NCBI RefSeq assembly: GCF_000373645.1
Contig: NZ_KB892089.1
Location: 186,001 to 250,000, forward strand
Origin: Streptomyces sp. ATexAB-D23
GTDB taxonomy: Bacteria; Actinomycetota; Actinomycetes; Streptomycetales; Streptomycetaceae
DNA length: 64,000 nucleotides
Direction: 5' to 3'
The first letter of the stretch is position 1; each line of letters starts with the position of its first letter. Of the stretch, positions 59,163-64,000 are shown in pieces. The translations under genes and the position numbers were made by a program. The notes under the pieces were generated by a model. It searched no databases, was not told the origin of the DNA, and was given only the letters and a program-made list of their open reading frames with translations.

Positions 59163-60529
59163 GGGAGGCGCGCTGCCGTGAGCAGGCCGTGGCCCACCGC
59201 CTCGTTCGGGCAGACGCCGCCGCAGTCGTCGCCGGTCAGGGTCCGCCCCTCCGTCACCGAAAGGCAGGCGCCCGCCAGGTCTCCGGCGGTCAGCGCGCGG
59301 CCCTTGCCGACGCCCCGCTGTACGGCGAGCGCCACCACCCCGGCCGCGTACGCCGTCGCTCCGGACGTCCCGCTGGACACCAGCCAGCCGTCGTCGGGGG
59401 CGGTCCCGTCGTACGCGCTGTTGCGGCGGTCGAACATGCACCCGGGCTGGGTCGGGAACACCACGTAGTCGCCGTTCGGCAGCATTCCGCACGGCCCGGA
59501 CAAGTCGGGCACCCGCCGGCCGGGGAAGACGTCCGAGCGGTAGCTGGACGCCAGGTCGGCGGCCCGCCTCCGTCCGTCCGGCCCCACGTGGACCCCGCCG
59601 ACCGTGATCGCGCCCGGTGTCGCCACCGACTGGAACATGGCGGTGCGCCGGTCCGTCGAGCCGTTCCCGGCGGCGAACAGGACCGTGATCCCGCGCCGCA
59701 CCGCGTTCGCGACCTCCAGGTGGAGGTGCGGCTCCGCGCGCAGGGTGCCCCAGCTGCACGAGATGACGTCCGGTGCCAGCTCCACCGCCCGCTGGAAGGC
59801 CGCCAGCGGGAAGGAGAAGCTCTCGCAGGCCATCTTGACCATGGTGAGGTCGGCCCGGGGCGCGACCGCGAGCAGCAGCGCCGACATGGCGGTGCCGTGG
59901 CCGCGTTCGTCCACGGCGGGGTCGAGGGCGGACAGGGCCGGGACGACCGCCGTGCGGTAGCCGTGGGCACGGTGGTGCGGGTGGCCGTACAGGCCGGTGT
60001 CGACCATCACGACGCGGACGCCGTCGCCCCGGACGCCCGCCGCGTGCGGCCGGCCGGCGCCGGCGACGCGGACGGCGTCCTCGGGCAGCCGCAGATACCG
60101 CGCGTCGGGCGGGAGCGGCGGGGTGGCCCCGACACCCAGCTCGAAGCCGGCGCGCGGGGCCCGTACCTCCTGGACCAGGCCGGCGTGGAGCCGGGAGCCG
60201 AGCGGGCCCTCGGCGGCGAACTCGTAGCGGACCGTCTCCCGGATGTACTTGTTCCGCACCGGCCGCACCGGGTGGCCGAAGACCTCCGCGAGCAGGGCGG
60301 GGGCGCCGGAGACGGTGAGGCCGGCCTCGGTCCTCGCCTCGACGGCGAGCCCCTCGCGGGTGTACGCGTCGGCCAGCCGGTCGATGGTTCCGGGGGCCGC
60401 GAGGAACTCCTCGGCCCGGTGCCCGAGGAGCAGCGCGGGGTCGTCGCCGAGCGCGAGACCGGTGGCCGAGCGGGGCACGACGGTCACCACGCCGCACTGC
60501 TCGAACCGGGCCAGCTCCTGTTCGGTCAC
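59159..60529 (-). CDS. Subtilisin-like S8 peptidase, no signal peptide
   Basis: The 456-residue protein has the complete S8 triad: Asp177 in VVMVDTGLYGHP, His211 in DERGHGTAMSALL, Ser389 in SSGTSGATAYAAG, and the oxyanion Asn289 in LFAAGNGSTD. The first 150 residues include LADAYTREGLAVEARTEAGL and LTVSGAPALLAEVFGHPV, similar to the pro-kumamolisin-like fold. There is no signal peptide or membrane helix, so it acts in the cytoplasm. ATGA overlaps on both sides place it in the adenylation/carrier operon. A role in processing a peptide product or precursor is inferred. Confidence 0.9.
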   Translation of the reverse strand: MTEQELARFEQCGVVTVVPRSATGLALGDDPALLLGHRAEEFLAAPGTIDRLADAYTREGLAVEARTEAGLTVSGAPALLAEVFGHPVRPVRNKYIRETVRYEFAAEGPLGSRLHAGLVQEVRAPRAGFELGVGATPPLPPDARYLRLPEDAVRVAGAGRPHAAGVRGDGVRVVMVDTGLYGHPHHRAHGYRTAVVPALSALDPAVDERGHGTAMSALLLAVAPRADLTMVKMACESFSFPLAAFQRAVELAPDVISCSWGTLRAEPHLHLEVANAVRRGITVLFAAGNGSTDRRTAMFQSVATPGAITVGGVHVGPDGRRRAADLASSYRSDVFPGRRVPDLSGPCGMLPNGDYVVFPTQPGCMFDRRNSAYDGTAPDDGWLVSSGTSGATAYAAGVVALAVQRGVGKGRALTAGDLAGACLSVTEGRTLTGDDCGGVCPNEAVGHGLLTAARLP

Positions 60530-62112
60530 CTGGACTTCGCCCCCTCTCCGGTCCCGTCCGCGAGGGCCCGCAGCCGGTCGCGGTCGAGTTTGCCGGACGG
60601 CGTGAGGCTCACGTCCCCGTCGGCCAGGAATTCGACGCGGGCCGGCAGCATGTAGTCGGGCAGCCGCAGCGCGAGCCGCCGGCGCAGCTCCTCCTCGCGC
60701 GGCCCGGTCCCGGCGTCCTGCCGGCCGAGGACGAAGAGCATGATCGCCCGGCCGGTCAGCGGGTGGGCGACCGGGACCGCGCAGCAGTCCGACACCCCGT
60801 CCACGGCCAGGGTCGCCGCCTCCACCTCGGAGAGGTGGACGAGGTTGCCGTTGATCTTCAGGGCGTCGTCGCGGCGCCCGAGGAAGACCAGGGCGCCGTC
60901 CTCCGGCCGGCGGCGCACGTAGTCGCCGGAACGGTAGTAGCGCCCCCCGGCGCCCGCCGGGTCCTCGACCACGGCCCGAGCGGTGCGCTCCGGCTCACCG
61001 CAGTATCCCGTCATCACCTGCGCGCCCCCGATGAGGAGTTCACCGGTCTCCCCGTCGGCCACCGGCCGCAGCGCGTCGTCCACGACGAGCACGTCGACGG
61101 CGGGCAGAGGATGGCCGATGGGCAGGAACTCCTCGCCGTCCTTGCCGGGGGTGCCGGTGAGGAAGAGCGTGGCGCTGTGCGTGGTCTCGGTGGGCCCGTA
61201 CCCGTGCACGTACCGCAGTCCCGGTACGAGGGCGGAGAAAGCTTCCAGGACCGACACCGGGCAGGCCTCGCCGCCGAACCACAGCCGCCGCAGCGAGCCG
61301 AGGTCGCGCCGCCCGGCGTCGCTGAACCGGCTGACCAGCATCCGGATCACGGACGGCACGAGCAGCGTGTCGGTGATCCGCCACTCCTCGATCGCGCGGG
61401 TGACCTGGGTGGGCATGCGCAGCCGGGGCAGCAGGTGCACGGTGCCGCCGACCAGGAAGGTCGACCAGAGGTCGACGACGGAGGCGTCGAAGAACAGCGG
61501 CGCGACGTTGAGGAAGCGCATGCCGTCCTCGAAGCCGACGGTCTCCTGCACCCCGGTCAGCAGGGCGCACATCGACCGGTGGCTGATCACGACGCCCTTG
61601 GGGGTGCCGGTCGAGCCGGAGGTGAAGACGACGTACGCGTCGTCGTCGGGGGTCCGTCCCCCGGTGCCGGCCGGTGCCGGCGCGGCCTCGGACGAGGGGT
61701 CCCAGCCGGTGCCCGCCTCCCCGGGGTCCCCGCCCACCGTGACCACCGTCCCGGCCGGCGCCCCGTCGAGGAGTTCCCGGTGGGCGGGCTGGACGACGGT
61801 GACCGTGGGCGCGCACGTGCCGAGCAGCAGCGCGATCCGGGCCGCCGGCAGCGACTCGTCCAGCGGCACGTAGCGGGCGCCGAGGCGCAGCGCGGCCCAC
61901 ATGACCGCGACCGAGGCGGCGGACTTGTCCATCACCATCGCGACGGTCCCGCCCCGGCCCACGCCGAGCCCGGCGAGAAGACCGGTCAGGGCCTGGACGC
62001 GCCGGGCGAGGGTGCGGTACGAGACCTGCTCGCCGGTCTCCAGGTCGACGACGGCGGTGGCTCCGCTGTCCCGCCGCCGCTCCAGCAGTTCGTCGGCGAA
62101 CGCGACGCTCAT
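60526..62112 (-). CDS. Stand-alone amino-acid adenylation enzyme
   Basis: The 528-residue protein is a complete NRPS-type A domain: A3 VVFTSGSTGTPKGVVISHR, A5 HGYGPTETTHSAT, A7 YRSGDYVRRR, A8 GRRDDALKINGNLVHLSEVE, A10 TPSGKLDRDRL. The FFDAS motif has the Asp that anchors alpha-amino groups, so the substrate is probably an amino acid. Manual alignment to GrsA suggests code D-A-V-L-W-G-G-H-S-K, with no match I recognise. No carrier or condensation domain is fused; the carrier at 62692 should be loaded in trans. ATGA overlaps flank it. Confidence 0.92.
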   Translation of the reverse strand: MSVAFADELLERRRDSGATAVVDLETGEQVSYRTLARRVQALTGLLAGLGVGRGGTVAMVMDKSAASVAVMWAALRLGARYVPLDESLPAARIALLLGTCAPTVTVVQPAHRELLDGAPAGTVVTVGGDPGEAGTGWDPSSEAAPAPAGTGGRTPDDDAYVVFTSGSTGTPKGVVISHRSMCALLTGVQETVGFEDGMRFLNVAPLFFDASVVDLWSTFLVGGTVHLLPRLRMPTQVTRAIEEWRITDTLLVPSVIRMLVSRFSDAGRRDLGSLRRLWFGGEACPVSVLEAFSALVPGLRYVHGYGPTETTHSATLFLTGTPGKDGEEFLPIGHPLPAVDVLVVDDALRPVADGETGELLIGGAQVMTGYCGEPERTARAVVEDPAGAGGRYYRSGDYVRRRPEDGALVFLGRRDDALKINGNLVHLSEVEAATLAVDGVSDCCAVPVAHPLTGRAIMLFVLGRQDAGTGPREEELRRRLALRLPDYMLPARVEFLADGDVSLTPSGKLDRDRLRALADGTGEGAKSR

Positions 62113-62678
62113 CGTTCCTCCAGCGGTGTCCCGCCGAGGCGGCGGCGGACCGCCGCCAGCAGCTCCGGGAAGGTGTCCATCTGCTGGTCGTAGGAGCCGA
62201 AGTGGCCCATGCCGTCCATGGCGTTGAAGGTGGAACCGGTCAGCTCGTGCAGTTCCTCGGCGACCGCGAAGGGTACCCAGGGGTCGTCCTTCGAGTGGAA
62301 CTGCTCGATGAACGACTGGTTGGCGCGGATCGCCTTCCAGTCCCACGGGGTGTCGAAGAAGCCGCTGCGGCGCTCCAGTTCGAAGCCGCAGTCGTGGTGG
62401 TGTCCGGCGACGGCGAAGGTACCCAGGAGCGGTGCCGTCTCCGCGTACCGGAAGGCGGTCAGCGCGCCGGACGAGTGGCCGACGATGACCGTCCGCCCGT
62501 CCGGGCGGATGACGTCGGTGAGGTAGGGCAGCCAGTAGCGCATCCGGCCCTTGATGGGGTCGGGGAAGGTCTCGGCCACCACCTCGACGCCGAGGGCCTC
62601 CAGTTCCCGTTTCAGGTACGGGAACCAGATGCCCTCGACGCTCGCTCCGGCGTTCCCGTGGATCAGCACCACGCGCAC
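62109..62678 (-). CDS. RBBP9/YdeN-type alpha/beta hydrolase
   Basis: The 189-residue protein is a compact serine hydrolase: VLIHGNAG near the N-terminus, nucleophile Ser in VIVGHSSGALTA (about 64-75), Asp in HSKDDPWVP, and His in DGMGHFGSYD. GTG start. Small hydrolases in NRPS-like operons may edit misloaded carriers or release products, which is plausible here but not shown. It starts 13 bases after the carrier gene and overlaps the adenylation gene by four bases. Confidence 0.87.
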   Translation of the reverse strand: MRVVLIHGNAGASVEGIWFPYLKRELEALGVEVVAETFPDPIKGRMRYWLPYLTDVIRPDGRTVIVGHSSGALTAFRYAETAPLLGTFAVAGHHHDCGFELERRSGFFDTPWDWKAIRANQSFIEQFHSKDDPWVPFAVAEELHELTGSTFNAMDGMGHFGSYDQQMDTFPELLAAVRRRLGGTPLEER

Positions 62679-62691
62679 GTCCGAGTGGATC

Positions 62692-62973
62692 TCAGACAGG
62701 GGACACCTCGTCGTCGAGGAGTTCCTCCAGGAGACCGGAGAGGGAACCCAGGGTCGCGAAGTTCTCCGTCGTCAGCAGCTCGGGTTCGAGCTCGATGTCG
62801 TAGAACGTCTCGAAGGCCAGGGTCAGTTCGATCATCTGGGTCGAGTTGAGCGACAGTCCGCCGTTGAACAGCGGGGTGTCGGAGGCGAGTTCGACCAGCT
62901 GCTGCGGGAAGATCTGGGCGATCACCCCACGGAGGTCGTCCTCGATCTCCGCCTGGGTCTTGCGGGCGTCCAT
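62692..62973 (-). CDS. Stand-alone acyl/peptidyl carrier protein
   Basis: The 93-residue protein has the carrier helix pattern. The attachment site is GGLSLNSTQMIEL with Ser44; Asn replaces the usual Asp before Ser, and Thr the usual Leu after it, so it differs from fatty-acid ACP. It shares the helix FETFYDIELEPELL. It should carry the amino acid loaded by the adenylation enzyme downstream, and be primed by the AcpS at the operon end. It lies 7 bases after the radical SAM gene. Confidence 0.88.
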   Translation of the reverse strand: MDARKTQAEIEDDLRGVIAQIFPQQLVELASDTPLFNGGLSLNSTQMIELTLAFETFYDIELEPELLTTENFATLGSLSGLLEELLDDEVSPV

Positions 62974-62980
62974 CGGTGGA

Positions 62981-64000
62981 TCAGCTCTTCTCGGGTTCGG
63001 CGGGGGTGCTCTCCTTGGCGGTCTCCTCCGCCGTCTTCGGGCGGGTCTGGAGGAAGAGCGGGGTCCGCGGGATGTTCTGCGCGTCCTGGTGGAAGGGGTT
63101 GCGCTTGTTCTTCAGCGACAGGTACATCGTGCGCCGGGCGCGGGCCTTCTCCTCGTCCGAGTAGAAGAGGAAGGCGATGTTGCCGGCGTTCTCGCGGCCG
63201 ACCTCGGTGAGGGTCAGGTCCTCGTCGGTCTCGATCGCGTAGCCGCCCTCGACCAGCCAGTCCACCTCACGGCGGTACTTCTCGAAGTTGGCGACATCGG
63301 CCTTGCGGACGGTGCCGAAGACCGGGAAGAAGACCATGACCCGGTTCTCGACCTCGTCCTCGGAGCAGATGCGGCCCTGCTCGATCGGGATGATGCCTTC
63401 CTCGACCTCCCGCATCCACCGCTCGACGTCGGTGTGGTTGCGGTAGCTGCGCTCGCCCATGTAGTTCTCGGCGGCGGGGCCGATCCCCAGGGTGTAGCTG
63501 GCGCGGTAACCGTTGCCGCCACAGGCGTGGTTGAGGCCGATCTCGCCCGGGTCGTCGAGGTGGGTGAAGAAGTTGATCAGAAGCTGCTTGTCGTAGCCGT
63601 ACCCGGCCAGACCGTCCTTGATCTGCCGGTACTGCTCGCGCTCGATGGCACCCGACGGCTTCACCTCGGCGACCTTGCCGGCCCGGATCTGCTGGTCGAG
63701 GCGGGTGCCCTCCCACTGGTTGAAGCGGTACGTCTGCACGAAGCTGGGGCGCAGCTCGCCGCAGATGCCCTCCAGGTCACGGCCGAGGACCTCGTCGTCC
63801 TGCCCCGGCAGGTTGTACATGAGGTCCAGGGCGAAGGTGCGGATGCCGGCCTTGCGGATGTTCTCGGCGGTCTGGTGGACCTGCTCGACGCTGGCCTTGA
63901 TGGTGAGCTTGCGGCGGATGTCCTCGTCGAGGGTCTGGACGCCGAAGGAGATCCGGGTGATGCCGAGCGACTTCAGCATCTCGATGTAGCCGTCCTTGGA
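62981..64000 (-). CDS. HemN/HemW-like radical SAM protein, 5' end outside window
   Basis: The visible 339 residues open at the window edge (SKDGYIEMLKSLGITRISFGVQ). The HemN-like features are SFGVQTLDEDIRRKLTIKAS, FALDLMYNLPGQDDEVLGRDL, LGIGPAAENYMGERSYRNH and a winged C-terminal domain. The CxxxCxxC cluster motif must lie in the missing part. Relatives are coproporphyrinogen dehydrogenase, heme chaperones, and class C methyltransferases or cyclopropanases in natural-product pathways. Given the adjacent carrier and adenylation genes the last is favoured, but unproven. Confidence 0.86.
   Translation of the reverse strand, partial: SKDGYIEMLKSLGITRISFGVQTLDEDIRRKLTIKASVEQVHQTAENIRKAGIRTFALDLMYNLPGQDDEVLGRDLEGICGELRPSFVQTYRFNQWEGTRLDQQIRAGKVAEVKPSGAIEREQYRQIKDGLAGYGYDKQLLINFFTHLDDPGEIGLNHACGGNGYRASYTLGIGPAAENYMGERSYRNHTDVERWMREVEEGIIPIEQGRICSEDEVENRVMVFFPVFGTVRKADVANFEKYRREVDWLVEGGYAIETDEDLTLTEVGRENAGNIAFLFYSDEEKARARRTMYLSLKNKRNPFHQDAQNIPRTPLFLQTRPKTAEETAKESTPAEPEKS

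Overview
The window is chromosomal DNA of a Streptomyces (or very close actinomycete). It has very high G+C, third codon positions almost all G or C, many GTG starts, densely packed genes and frequent 4-base start/stop overlaps. Landmarks agree: the fasR-fabD-fabH-acpP-fabF fatty-acid operon, a homodimeric-type pyruvate dehydrogenase E1 gene (aceE), a tellurium-resistance (Ter) stress locus, malonyl-CoA synthetase (matB) and an MreB-like gene. From memory these genes sit in the SCO2360-SCO2450 region of S. coelicolor, so most of the window is ordinary core chromosome. No transposase, integrase, CRISPR array or rRNA gene was seen.

Layout. 1-7.4 kb: two convergent MFS exporters, a SAM methyltransferase, then small hypothetical genes (zinc ribbon, lipoprotein, DUF4240-like) and an APH-type kinase. 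7.6 kb: tRNA-Val(UAC) with its terminator. 8-11.5 kb: DUF4097 lipoprotein, coiled-coil membrane protein, FmdB zinc ribbon and an O-methyltransferase. 11.6-20.7 kb: the Ter locus (HAD phosphatase, a multidomain phosphoribosyltransferase/TRSP/PELOTA-like protein, a citrate-lyase-like TIM barrel, a TerD with a Pro/Gln-rich tail, a TerA-like protein, a DUF475/TerC membrane protein and two canonical TerD proteins). 20.8-25.2 kb: AhpE-like peroxiredoxin, DUF3052 and aceE. 25.3-38.9 kb: I36 inhibitor, TetR-controlled drug exporter, two DUF1023 hydrolases flanking a DUF4429 gene and a two-component pair, RDD protein, MerR/aldo-keto reductase operon, serine hydrolase, GNAT and pirin.

39-43.9 kb: fasR and the fab operon. 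44-50.3 kb: DUF3145, SGNH lipoprotein, galactose mutarotase, EI24 membrane protein, Ohr, an NADP-dependent oxidoreductase divergent from a MarR regulator, and a hypothetical protein ending inside a repeat. 50.3-50.5 kb: a 58-bp tandem repeat. 50.6-58.7 kb: MreB-like protein, GAF histidine kinase with a collapsed ATPase domain, Lrp/AsnC, NarK-type MFS, matB overlapping a fused acyl-CoA carboxyltransferase (malonyl-CoA supply) and a VOC protein.

58.75-64.0 kb, all on the minus strand and mostly joined by ATGA overlaps: a HemN-like radical SAM protein (cut by the window end), a stand-alone carrier protein, an RBBP9-type hydrolase, a stand-alone amino-acid adenylation enzyme, a subtilisin-like peptidase without signal peptide, and a dedicated holo-ACP synthase. 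This looks like one end of a compact natural-product operon. I do not recognise the combination, and it is the best candidate for something undescribed.
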